From assembly GCA_943323705.2 (NCBI GenBank), contig CALPIT020000044.1, forward strand, positions 1 to 13,659: a stretch of DNA of 13,659 nt, given 5' to 3'. Below are positions 1 to 7,760 of the stretch, piece by piece. Each line of letters opens with the position of its first letter. Position 1 is the stretch's first letter. A program made the translations under genes and the position numbers. The stretch is from Streptomyces griseus. GTDB lineage: Bacteria > Bacteroidota > Bacteroidia > Chitinophagales > Chitinophagaceae. A model generated the notes under the pieces. It made no database searches, was not told the origin of the DNA, and worked only from the letters and a program-made list of their open reading frames with translations.

Positions 1-761
1 ACAAAACCATTTCCTAAAACTTTTTCTACGGCTAGTTTCGCAGCTTGAGCATCGTTTTCGTTTTTTAATTTGATTTCTGCAGCAGTGTATTGATCTTTCC
101 CTAGTCCGGATTGTTGTTTTACAAAATCAATATTGGTGATGGCATAGGCATTATCGAATTCCTGCTGTACAGAAAAAACACCTGCCGGACTAATGATGCC
201 TTCACTTAAAGATTGTAATGGATCGTTTTCGGCGACATTGGATTTAGGTGAAATCACTGCCATTTTCTCTTCCCCAAATTCGTTGCTGAGCATGATGCCC
301 GCAGCATTCTGAACTCCAGAACCAACTACCATGAGCGGTTGATCGGCATTGCCAAGATTAAAACCTCCTCTTGTTATTTTTTGAGGTACACCTGAAACCG
401 AAATAAAATTTTCATCTACGCCTTTCAGTTGTATTACGGATTGAAACTCGCCGTTTTGTAACAAAGCTTTTTCTTCAGCAATAAAAGAAATGCCTTTGAT
501 TTGAGCTATTGAATTAAGCTGATTGATTTTTTCCGGGGTCAGAATAAAAGTTTTTCCGGTGGCAGGTTCAATTTTCAAATCACTGTAAAAAGACGTATAA
601 AGCGATTTTACAAGACCTTCAAATCCATTGTAAACACTCAATACCAGTATCTGGCAGCATGTGGCGAAAGCAATTACACCTGTAGTTACCCAGGCGATGA
701 TATTAATGGCATTCGCCGATTTTTTTGCTTTGAAATATCGCCAGGCAAAATTGAGATACAT
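1..761 (-). CDS. LolC/LolE-type ABC transporter permease (partial, 3' end outside window)
   Basis: This is the N-terminal 253 residues of an inner-membrane permease of the LolC/LolE-FtsX class, which with a LolD-like ATPase extracts lipoproteins from the inner membrane. The frame is open from the ATG at 761 to the left edge. It begins MYLNFAWRYFKAKKS, the usual short cytoplasmic start of LolC/E proteins, followed by a hydrophobic segment at about residues 19-43 (IIAWVTTGVIAFATCCQILV) and then a long soluble region that matches the MacB-like periplasmic domain position. Further membrane helices expected at the C-terminus lie outside the window. The start is only 7 nt after the rbfA stop, so the two are probably co-transcribed. 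The assignment to the LolC/E family rests on the N-terminal pattern and topology. A MacB/FtsX-type permease with another cargo is the main alternative. Confidence 0.8.
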   Translation of the reverse strand, partial: MYLNFAWRYFKAKKSANAINIIAWVTTGVIAFATCCQILVLSVYNGFEGLVKSLYTSFYSDLKIEPATGKTFILTPEKINQLNSIAQIKGISFIAEEKALLQNGEFQSVIQLKGVDENFISVSGVPQKITRGGFNLGNADQPLMVVGSGVQNAAGIMLSNEFGEEKMAVISPKSNVAENDPLQSLSEGIISPAGVFSVQQEFDNAYAITNIDFVKQQSGLGKDQYTAAEIKLKNENDAQAAKLAVEKVLGNGF

Positions 762-768
762 CTGAGAA

Positions 769-1146
769 TTATTTTTTAGGATTGTTTTTGTCTTCCTCAG
801 ATTTTATGTCTTTAAATAACTTCTCTATTTTATCAACATAATCAAGTGTATCATCTATGTAAAAACTGAGTTGAGGCATGGAGCGGAGCTGGTGTCTTAC
901 TCTGGAAGTCAGTTCTTTTTTTATTTCAAAACTTTTATCTTTTATCATTTGAAGTGCGGTCACGGAATCGTTTACCTTAAAAAAACTAAGATAAATTCGG
1001 GCATCAAATAGGTCTGGGGTGATTTTTACGCCTGAAATAGAAACCATGCCTCCATCAAGCATGGTAAGGCCCAATCTTTGAAAAATATCATTTAATTCTT
1101 TCTCTAAAACTGCAGCTACCTGTTTCTGTCTTTTTCCCTCAATCAT
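769..1146 (-). CDS. rbfA: Ribosome-binding factor A
   Basis: RbfA binds the 30S precursor and helps mature the 5' end of 16S rRNA, and is needed for growth in the cold. The 125-aa product has normal family length. It opens with the typical basic helix (KRQKQVAAVLEKELNDIF), continues through the KH-like core with the strand ISGVKITPDLFDARIYLSFF at about residues 38-57, and ends with the diagnostic block R-x4-R-S-M-P-Q-L-S-F-Y-I-D-D (residues 84-99) and the helix DYVDKIEKLF, before a charged tail. The ATG at 1146 is 56 nt from the divergently transcribed MsbA-like gene. The LolC/E-like permease follows 7 nt after its stop, an arrangement consistent with a short operon. Confidence 0.93.
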   Translation of the reverse strand: MIEGKRQKQVAAVLEKELNDIFQRLGLTMLDGGMVSISGVKITPDLFDARIYLSFFKVNDSVTALQMIKDKSFEIKKELTSRVRHQLRSMPQLSFYIDDTLDYVDKIEKLFKDIKSEEDKNNPKK

Positions 1147-1177
1147 TAGTTTCTTATTTTATTAGTTGTAAAATTAG

Positions 1178-1185
1178 TTACTTTG
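1178..1185 (+). promoter_or_regulatory. Candidate Bacteroidota -7 element for the MsbA-like gene
   Basis: TTACTTTG matches TAnnTTTG at five of six fixed positions and ends 17 nt before the ATG at 1203, implying a very short 5' leader. No convincing -33 TTG is seen at normal spacing. The whole divergent gap to rbfA is 56 bp, so a promoter must lie here or within a gene. Confidence 0.35.
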
Positions 1186-1202
1186 CTGTTACTAATTTAA
1201 AA

Positions 1203-3011
1203 ATGAAAAGATATTCAAGGATTTTCAGCTATTTGAAGGACTACAAATCTTCAATAGCCACCTATGTTGTTACAATTTTATTGTCAATTGTGTTTTCGAT
1301 AATGTCGCTAGCGATGTTATTTCCGTTTTTACAACTTTTATTTGGGGTTAATTCATCGACTACCACAACGGTAAAGAGTAATGCAGCCATGCAATGGATT
1401 AACAATTATCTCACCAATTTGATTCAATCAGGAGATTCATTTTTTGCGCTCAGTATTGTTTGTGTGATGATTATCCTTTCAATCTTTTTCAAGAATTTAT
1501 TTCTTTATTTTTCAATGAGAACATTGGGTCCGGTAAAAAATTCAATTACCAACAGACTTAGAGTAGAGATGTATGAAAAAATATTGAGTTTGCCTATCGG
1601 TTATTTTACGGAGCAAAGAAAAGGTGACATGATGAGCCGCATGACGAATGATGTTGTTGAGGTTGAAATCTCTGTCATAGGTACACTTGAAGGATGGTTG
1701 AAAGACCCAATGGCGATTATCATAAATCTTGCAGTGTTGTTTTATATCAGTCCAAAACTTACCATTTTTATTTTGTTATGCTTGCCTATAATGGGTTTGG
1801 TAATTGGCAGGGTAAGTCGTTCTTTGAAAAGACAATCCATGAAAGTTTCAGAAAAAAGTGGTGAAACATTTTCAACGATTGATGAAACTTTGGGCGGACT
1901 TCGTGTCATCAAAGCTTTTAACGTAGAGAAAAAACTGAAACAAAAATTCAATAACATCAGCAATGAATTTTTACAAGCAAGAAACCAGGTAGGGTATAAG
2001 CGTGATCTGGCTTCTCCAATGAGCGAGTTGATGGGCGTATCTATTTTTGCAGGCATTTTATGGTTTGGTGGAAGATTGGTATTGTCGCACGAAATAGCCA
2101 TGAATGGCGCATTGTTTTTAACCTACATGGGTTTGTTTTACAACATCATTGATCCTGCAAAATCAATTTCTACTGCTTTCAGCAATATGCAAAAAGGAGC
2201 CGCTGCTATTGAGAGAATTGAGCAGGTATTAAAAGCACCTGTTACCGTTGACGAAAATCCCAATGGCCAAAAAATTGAAACTTTTAATGATTCTATTGAA
2301 TTCAAAAACGTGTGTTTTAGTTATGAGGATACTGCAATTCTGAAGAACATTAGTTTTAAAATAGAAAAAGGAAAAACTATCGCTTTAGTTGGAAGTAGTG
2401 GTGCCGGAAAGTCTACACTTGCCGATTTGGTACCTCGATTCCATGACGCTACAAGTGGAGAAATATTAGTTGACGGCATCAATATCAAAGATTATTCTTT
2501 GCACTCTTTGAGAAGCTTGATTAGCATTGTAACACAAGAGCCTATTCTGTTTAATGATACCATTGCAAATAACATTGCATTGGGCATGGAAAACACGGAT
2601 ATGGAGACTATCATCGAAGCTGCTAAAATTGCGAATGCAGATTCATTCATTCGTAAAAAAGAAAAAGGTTACGAAACTAATATTGGCGATCGTGGATCTA
2701 AACTCAGTGGAGGTGAGCGTCAGCGTATGACCATTGCCAGAGCGGTTCTAAAAAACCCTCCAATTCTTATTCTTGATGAAGCCACTTCGTCTTTAGATAC
2801 AGAAAGCGAACGACTTGTTCAAGATGCTATTAACAACTTGATGACCAATAGAACTTCAATTGTTATTGCACACAGGTTGAGTACGATTCGTCATGCAGAT
2901 GAAATTATTGTTCTAAATCGGGGCGAAATAGCCGAAAGAGGTACTCACGATCAGCTTATCAAGCAAAATGGAATTTATCAGAAGTTAGTGGAGATGCAGG
3001 AGGTGAGATAA
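1203..3011 (+). CDS. MsbA-like half-size ABC exporter (fused membrane and ATPase domains)
   Basis: This is a homodimeric-type ABC exporter of the MsbA/lipid and multidrug group. Residues 1-340 form the transmembrane domain, with hydrophobic helices near 18-48, 80-105, 165-182, 186-205, 275-292 and 300-315, and the conserved block YEKILSLPIGYF. Residues 360-602 form the nucleotide-binding domain and all its motifs are intact: A-loop Tyr374, Walker A GSSGAGKST (397-405), Q-loop Gln445, signature LSGGERQR (501-508), Walker B ILILDE with Glu526, D-loop SSLD (529-532) and switch His557. The 602-aa length is normal. It is transcribed alone, divergent from rbfA and convergent with the DksA-like gene, with a two-way terminator after it. 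Lipid A core flipping is the likely role from family knowledge. A drug or glycolipid substrate cannot be excluded from sequence. Confidence 0.9.
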   Translation: MKRYSRIFSYLKDYKSSIATYVVTILLSIVFSIMSLAMLFPFLQLLFGVNSSTTTTVKSNAAMQWINNYLTNLIQSGDSFFALSIVCVMIILSIFFKNLFLYFSMRTLGPVKNSITNRLRVEMYEKILSLPIGYFTEQRKGDMMSRMTNDVVEVEISVIGTLEGWLKDPMAIIINLAVLFYISPKLTIFILLCLPIMGLVIGRVSRSLKRQSMKVSEKSGETFSTIDETLGGLRVIKAFNVEKKLKQKFNNISNEFLQARNQVGYKRDLASPMSELMGVSIFAGILWFGGRLVLSHEIAMNGALFLTYMGLFYNIIDPAKSISTAFSNMQKGAAAIERIEQVLKAPVTVDENPNGQKIETFNDSIEFKNVCFSYEDTAILKNISFKIEKGKTIALVGSSGAGKSTLADLVPRFHDATSGEILVDGINIKDYSLHSLRSLISIVTQEPILFNDTIANNIALGMENTDMETIIEAAKIANADSFIRKKEKGYETNIGDRGSKLSGGERQRMTIARAVLKNPPILILDEATSSLDTESERLVQDAINNLMTNRTSIVIAHRLSTIRHADEIIVLNRGEIAERGTHDQLIKQNGIYQKLVEMQEVR

Positions 3012-3012
3012 A

Positions 3013-3037
3013 GCCCCCTCAATCCCCCAAAGGGGGA
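3013..3037. repeat. Short C-run/G-run inverted repeat after the MsbA-like gene
   Basis: GCCCCCTCAA is followed by the inverted repeat TCCCCC-AAA-GGGGGA (3023-3037), starting two bases after the stop codon. Such C/G-run inverted repeats are, as I recall, scattered between genes in many Bacteroidota genomes. In this otherwise AT-rich gap it stands out sharply. It could form a stable hairpin at the 3' end of the transcript, but no T-run follows, so it is not a simple terminator. Confidence 0.55.
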
Positions 3038-3166
3038 ATTTGATCAACCACGAATTCAAGAATAACTATTAATGGAGTAACATCGGTCTTTAGAGTTACA
3101 TTCAACGATTTGAAGACATTATCACCTGTCTAGAGAGCGGCGCTAATTATATAAATAATATTGTAT

Positions 3167-3208
3167 AAAAAAAGAGGCTATCATTTTAAAATGATAGCCT
3201 CTTTTTTT
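3167..3208. terminator. Perfect 42-bp palindrome, bidirectional terminator
   Basis: Seven A, then the 14-bp arm GAGGCTATCATTTT (3174-3187), then its exact complement (3188-3201), then seven T. Read on either strand this gives a hairpin followed by a T-run, and it sits between the convergent ends of the MsbA-like gene (3011) and the DksA-like gene (3259). The symmetry axis is between 3187 and 3188. Confidence 0.92.
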
Positions 3209-3228
3209 ATGTTACGATGTGACCAATT

Positions 3229-3260
3229 ATCAAATTGCCCCATCATCAAATCATCTAATT
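3229..3260. repeat. Degenerate ATCAAAT-type short repeats
   Basis: Three loose copies of a 9-base unit (TATCAAATT, CATCAAATC, CATCTAATT) run up to and into the stop codon of the DksA-like gene. This is low-complexity intergenic sequence. I see no gene or binding site in it. Confidence 0.35.
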
Positions 3261-4308
3261 ACTTTACAATTCCCATTTTCGCTTCGATGCTCAATGTAGC
3301 ATGAGGAACGGCTCTTAATCTTGCTTTGTCGATTAGTTTTCCGGTTACTCTGCAAACACCATAAGTTTTATTTTCGATGCGCATTAAGGCTTTTTCAAGA
3401 TGGTCGATGAAAGTAATCTGACGACTAGCCATTTGGCTAAGTTGTTCTCTTTCCATGCTTAAGCTACCATCTTCCATGGTCATGTATCTGTTTTCACTTT
3501 CGTCACCACCGGTTTCGTCTTTACGGGTGATTAAGCCTTGTAAATAGTTTAGTTCCTTTTTAGCGGCTTCAAGTTTTCTGTATATCAATTCTTTGAATTC
3601 CATTAATTCATTATCAGAATATCTGGCCATTGGAGCTCCTGGATCATTTTTTTGCTGATCAAGAACTGATTTGGTAAAATCCGGCTGATAAGTACGAGAT
3701 GTTTTTGTATTTATTTTTGGCAAGGCTACGGGTTTTGGAGCAGGTATTTTGATATCCTTAGGATTCTTAACACTTGCTTTGATGAGTTGATTGGGTTTTA
3801 CTATCGCTTTTGGTGCAGGAGTTTTTACAGGCTCTTGTTTTCTTTCTTTTACAACTGGAGCAGGTGCAGGAGTTGGCTTTTTTACTTCCGCAACCTTTTT
3901 TACAGGCGCTGGAGCCGGTTTTGTAGCAGCCACTTTTTTAACAGGAGCTGGGGCGGCTTTTTTTGCAACAGGCTTAGCAACAACAACTTTTTTAGCTGGT
4001 GCTGGAGCTGCTTTTTTTACAGGAGCTGCTTTTTTCGCAACTGGTTTGGCAACAACTTTTTTAGCTGGTGCTGGAGCTGCTTTTTTTACTGGAGCTGCTT
4101 TTTTCGCAACTGGTTTTGGAGCTGGTTTAGCTGCAGGTTTTTTCACAACAGGTTTTTTGGCAACCGGTTTTGGGGCTGGCTTAGCCACTTTTGGAGCTGG
4201 TTTTGCCGCTTTTTTAACCGGAGCAGATTTTTTTACTGGCTTTAGAGCCGCTTTTTTTGCAGGGGCCGCTTTCTTAGCAGGCTTAGCTGCTGGTTTTTTG
4301 GTTGCCAT
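3259..4308 (-). CDS. TraR/DksA-family protein with long histone-H1-like Lys/Pro/Ala tail
   Basis: The C-terminal ~120 residues (about 225-349) match the Bacteroidota TraR/DksA family: RYSDNELMEFKELIYRKLE, a coiled-coil region, and the end block YGVCRVTGKLIDKARLRAVPHATLS. DksA binds the RNA polymerase secondary channel and acts with ppGpp. Of the four zinc-finger cysteine positions (CxxC-x17-CxxC) only Cys319 remains; the others are Thr322, Ser340 and Ala343. This loss is, to my knowledge, common in this phylum's relatives. The unusual part is residues 1-205: almost only Lys, Pro, Ala and Val, with repeated KKAAPVKKAAPAPAKKVV units, like bacterial histone-H1-like and AlgP-type tails that bind DNA. 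Relatives are usually about 125 aa, so the tail is an addition of roughly 200 residues. The ATG at 4308 follows the ileS stop by 1 nt, implying translational coupling. Confidence 0.85.
   Translation of the reverse strand: MATKKPAAKPAKKAAPAKKAALKPVKKSAPVKKAAKPAPKVAKPAPKPVAKKPVVKKPAAKPAPKPVAKKAAPVKKAAPAPAKKVVAKPVAKKAAPVKKAAPAPAKKVVVAKPVAKKAAPAPVKKVAATKPAPAPVKKVAEVKKPTPAPAPVVKERKQEPVKTPAPKAIVKPNQLIKASVKNPKDIKIPAPKPVALPKINTKTSRTYQPDFTKSVLDQQKNDPGAPMARYSDNELMEFKELIYRKLEAAKKELNYLQGLITRKDETGGDESENRYMTMEDGSLSMEREQLSQMASRQITFIDHLEKALMRIENKTYGVCRVTGKLIDKARLRAVPHATLSIEAKMGIVK
3991..4128 (-). repeat. 69-bp tandem repeat inside the Lys/Pro/Ala tail
   Basis: Two in-frame 69-bp copies (3991-4059 and 4060-4128) encode a 23-residue unit. 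The first ~50 bases of each copy differ at one position (ACA versus ACT), after which they diverge. Weaker related units extend on both sides to about 3900 and 4250. Near identity at DNA level points to a recent duplication, so tail length probably varies between strains. Confidence 0.85.
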
Positions 4309-4309
4309 A

Positions 4310-7300
4310 CTAATTTGTTTTTTTGTGAACGCTGAGTATCAGGGGTAATTCATTTACTTCAATGGGTATTCCGGAGATTAAATTGGCTTCGAATTCTAGT
4401 GTGTCTGCTAGAATTTCGCGGCAAATATAGTCTTTAAATTTTATTATTGATGTTTGCAGTTCAGCATTTTCACTCAACTTCACCACGATTCTGTCAGTAA
4501 GTTCATAGTTATTTTCCTTTCTTACAGTTTGAATCCTGTTCACCAATTCTCTCGCATTCCCTTCATTTTGAAGCTCTTGTGTAATGGTAATGTCTAAAGC
4601 TACAGTTAAAATTCCCTTTCCAGCTACCTCATATCCTGGTATGCTATCTGTGGAAATTTCTATGTCTTCGGCATTGATAATAATAGCTTCTTCACCATTT
4701 TGTATCGCATCTATGTTTAATATATAGTCTCCCGATTGCACCTTTTCTATCAATGCATTATCAAATTTCTCTATTTCTGTAGCCGCCCATTTCATTTTTG
4801 GGCCTAATTTTTTACCCAATGTTTTAAAATTTGCCTTCGCCTTCTTTCTGATAAAATCATTGTTGGCATCTAGAATTTCTATCTCTTTAATATTAGTTTC
4901 TGATTTTATTATATCTTCTGCCAATTTAATATTACTAACCATTGTTGCATCCAAAGCCGGAATGAAAACTTTTTGCAAAGGTTGTCTTACTTTAATGTTT
5001 ACTTTTTTTCTTATCGACAAAATCAAAGAAGAAGCATCCTGAGCCAGTTGCATTCTTTTTTCCAAATCAGAATTGATTACGCTTTCATTGCAAATCGGAA
5101 ACAGTTCATGATGAATGGATTCGTTTTTCATTCTTCCACTCACAGTATTCAAATTCACAAAAAGCCAGTCAGCAAAGAAAGGCGCAATAGGTGCTATTAA
5201 TCCTGATAACGTTTCAAGGCATTCATATAAAGTTTGATATGCACATAGTTTATCATGCTCATATTCACCTTTCCAGAATCTTCTTCTGCAAAGACGCACA
5301 TACCAGTTGCTAAGCTGTGCATCTACAAATTCCTCGATGGCTCTTCCGGCTTGAGTCGGTTCGTAAGCGTCGAGATTTTCTGTAACCGATTTTATCAGAG
5401 TATTCAATGAAGAAATGATCCATTGGTCAATTTCCGGTCTTTGGTCAAGTGGAATGTAATTTTCTTTGAAAGCAAAACCATCCACATTGGCATAAAGCGC
5501 GAAAAATTGATACGTATTATAAAGTGTTCCAAAGAATTTCCTTTGTACCTCTTTGATACCTTCCTCATCAAATTTCAAACTGTCCCAAGGAGAAGCATTG
5601 GTAATCAGGTACCATCTTGTAGCATCTGCACCATAGCTATTTATCGTTTGGAAAGGATCCACCACGTTACCCAAACGCTTACTCATTTTATTACCTGCTT
5701 TATCCAACACGAGACCGTTACTCACCACTGTTTTATAAGCCACACTGTCAAAAAGCAGTACAGCCAATGCATGTAAAGTGTAAAACCAACCTCTTGTTTG
5801 GTCAACTCCTTCGGCTATAAAATCTGCAGGGAAATTTTGTTTGAATGTTTCTTTATTTTCAAATGGGAAATGCCATTGAGCATAAGGCATGGCGCCGCTG
5901 TCGAACCATACATCTATCAAATCCGGTACTCTTCTCATGGGCTTTCCCGAATCACTTACCAGAACAATCTCATCAACAAATGGCTTGTGTAAATCAGAAG
6001 TCAGATGAGCAATAGCATCTTCTTTTGATTTGTTATCTGTAATGCTCCAGCAACCCGCATCGAGTGATTTAGACAATTCAGCTTTTAATTCCTCAATAGC
6101 CCCAATACATTTTTGTTCCGTTCCATCTTCAGTTCTCCAAATCGGTAGCGGTGTTCCCCAATAACGGCTACGGCTAAGGTTCCAGTCTACCATGTTTTCG
6201 AGCCAGTTGCCAAATCTGCCGCTACCTGTACTTGCCGGTTTCCATTGAATGGTTTTATTCAATTCCACCATTCTTTCTTTAACAGCAGTAGTTTTAATAA
6301 ACCATGCATCTAATGGATAATAAATGATAGGCTTGTCGGTTCTCCAGCAATGCGGATAACTATGTTCGTATTTTTCTACTTTGAAGGCGCGGTTTTCTTT
6401 CTTGAGTTTTACAGAAATATCAACGTTTACATCTGCATAATTAGGATCGTCTTTGTAGTTCTTTACAAATCTGCCACCAAATTCACCAACACCATCCACG
6501 AATTTTCCTTGTTTGTCTACCAAGGTTAAAATGCCAATGTTATTTTTCTTGCCTACTTTGTAATCGTCTGCACCAAAAGCAGGAGCTGTATGTACAATAC
6601 CGGTACCGTCTTCTGTGGTAACAAAATCTCCAAGGATAACTTTGAATGGTTCAGCACCAGGCGTTTCTTCTAGGATTTTTTCAATCGAACCGGCCTCAGA
6701 AGGAATCAATTGCTCGTATTTCAATCCTTCAATATCTTTTCCTTTGAATGTATAAATGATCTTCCAAGGAATTAATTTGTCTCCTTCTTTATAATCTTCA
6801 AAAGGAGTATTTTCTGCTTCAGCTTTAAAATGTTTTCCAATTAAAGCCTTGGCCAAAACTACTTTGTTGGGTAAATAAGTGTAAGGATTAAAAGTTTCAA
6901 CCATCACATATTCAATTTCCGGCCCAACGGTCAAACCCAGATTGGAAGGCAAGGTCCATGGAGTGGTGGTCCATGCCATCAAAAAGAATTCTTTCTTAGT
7001 TTCTTCATCGAATGTTTGTTGTAAAGACTCACTCAATGTTTCAGCAATCGCCTTGAACATTACGACTGCACTTGTATCTTTTACATCTTTATAAGTTCCC
7101 GGTTGGTTCAATTCATGAGATGATAATCCGGTTCCTGCAGCGGGAGAGTAGGGCTGAATACTTACACTTTCGTACAAATAGCCTTTTTTATGAAGTTCAC
7201 TCAAGCACCACCATAGTGTTTCGATGTAGTTGTTTTCAAAAGTTACATAAGGGTTATCGAGATCAACCCAGTAGCCCATTTTTTTGGTGATATCATCCCA

Positions 7301-7696
7301 TTTGTCTTTGAATTGCATGACCACCTCGCGGCACTTCTTATTGTAATCTTCGATTGAAATTTTCTTTCCAATATCTTCTTTAGTGATACCGAGTATTTTT
7401 TCTACGCCTAGTTCTACAGGTAAACCATGGGTATCCCAGCCACCTTTTCTTTTTACTTGAAAACCTTTCATCGTTTTGTAACGACAAACTAGGTCTTTCA
7501 ATGTTCTTGAGATGACATGGTGAATGCCGGGCATTCCGTTTGCACTAGGCGGGCCTTCAAAAAACACAAAAGGTTGTTGGCCTTCTCTTAAGGATATACT
7601 TTTTTCAAATGAGGATGCAGCGTCCCATGTGCGCAGCATTTCTTCGCTGATTCCGGGTAAATTTAATTGTTGGTATTCTTTATATTTCGCAGCCAT
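4310..7696 (-). CDS. ileS: Isoleucyl-tRNA synthetase, long IleRS2-like type
   Basis: This cytoplasmic class I enzyme charges tRNA-Ile. At 1128 aa it is longer than the common bacterial type (about 930 aa) and resembles the eukaryote-like IleRS2 class. In order: N-terminal catalytic half with EGPPSANGMPGIHH (residues 47-60); CP1 editing domain with AWTTTPWTLPSN (241-252) and GTGIVHTAPAFGADDY (364-379); second catalytic half with DWNLSRSRYWGTPLPIW (about 504-520) and WFDSG (597-601); KMSKR at 670-674; then the anticodon-binding helices (WYVRLCRRRFW) and a long C-terminal domain. The first signature reads G57-I58-H59-H60, i.e. GxHH in place of the usual HxGH. The start at 7696 fits the promoter at 7731-7760. 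The DksA-like gene follows 1 nt after the TAG stop. Confidence 0.96.
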   Translation of the reverse strand: MAAKYKEYQQLNLPGISEEMLRTWDAASSFEKSISLREGQQPFVFFEGPPSANGMPGIHHVISRTLKDLVCRYKTMKGFQVKRKGGWDTHGLPVELGVEKILGITKEDIGKKISIEDYNKKCREVVMQFKDKWDDITKKMGYWVDLDNPYVTFENNYIETLWWCLSELHKKGYLYESVSIQPYSPAAGTGLSSHELNQPGTYKDVKDTSAVVMFKAIAETLSESLQQTFDEETKKEFFLMAWTTTPWTLPSNLGLTVGPEIEYVMVETFNPYTYLPNKVVLAKALIGKHFKAEAENTPFEDYKEGDKLIPWKIIYTFKGKDIEGLKYEQLIPSEAGSIEKILEETPGAEPFKVILGDFVTTEDGTGIVHTAPAFGADDYKVGKKNNIGILTLVDKQGKFVDGVGEFGGRFVKNYKDDPNYADVNVDISVKLKKENRAFKVEKYEHSYPHCWRTDKPIIYYPLDAWFIKTTAVKERMVELNKTIQWKPASTGSGRFGNWLENMVDWNLSRSRYWGTPLPIWRTEDGTEQKCIGAIEELKAELSKSLDAGCWSITDNKSKEDAIAHLTSDLHKPFVDEIVLVSDSGKPMRRVPDLIDVWFDSGAMPYAQWHFPFENKETFKQNFPADFIAEGVDQTRGWFYTLHALAVLLFDSVAYKTVVSNGLVLDKAGNKMSKRLGNVVDPFQTINSYGADATRWYLITNASPWDSLKFDEEGIKEVQRKFFGTLYNTYQFFALYANVDGFAFKENYIPLDQRPEIDQWIISSLNTLIKSVTENLDAYEPTQAGRAIEEFVDAQLSNWYVRLCRRRFWKGEYEHDKLCAYQTLYECLETLSGLIAPIAPFFADWLFVNLNTVSGRMKNESIHHELFPICNESVINSDLEKRMQLAQDASSLILSIRKKVNIKVRQPLQKVFIPALDATMVSNIKLAEDIIKSETNIKEIEILDANNDFIRKKAKANFKTLGKKLGPKMKWAATEIEKFDNALIEKVQSGDYILNIDAIQNGEEAIIINAEDIEISTDSIPGYEVAGKGILTVALDITITQELQNEGNARELVNRIQTVRKENNYELTDRIVVKLSENAELQTSIIKFKDYICREILADTLEFEANLISGIPIEVNELPLILSVHKKTN

Positions 7697-7730
7697 AAAT
7701 TATTGCACTGTAATTTTAAAAATAAGGCTG

Positions 7731-7760
7731 CGAAGGTAATGAATTGAAACATGAATGCAA
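7731..7760 (-). promoter_or_regulatory. Predicted ileS promoter
   Basis: On the minus strand, TTG (7760-7758) and TACCTTCG (7738-7731) are 19 nt apart, a good match to the Bacteroidota -33 TTG / -7 TAnnTTTG layout with one changed base in the -7 box. Transcription would start near 7724, leaving a leader of about 28 nt before the ATG at 7696. Confidence 0.55.

Noticed and set aside
1742..2101. 119-codon minus-strand frame inside the MsbA-like gene.
   Set aside because: It lies fully within a well-supported coding region, has no recognisable domain and is explained as an antisense shadow.
3787..4348. Two long overlapping plus-strand frames opposite the DksA-like gene (152 and 185 codons).
   Set aside because: They are antisense readings of the Lys/Pro/Ala repeats. 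The low-complexity Phe/Gly/Ala or Phe/Trp/Arg products mirror the coding repeat, and stop codons are rare there only because of base composition.
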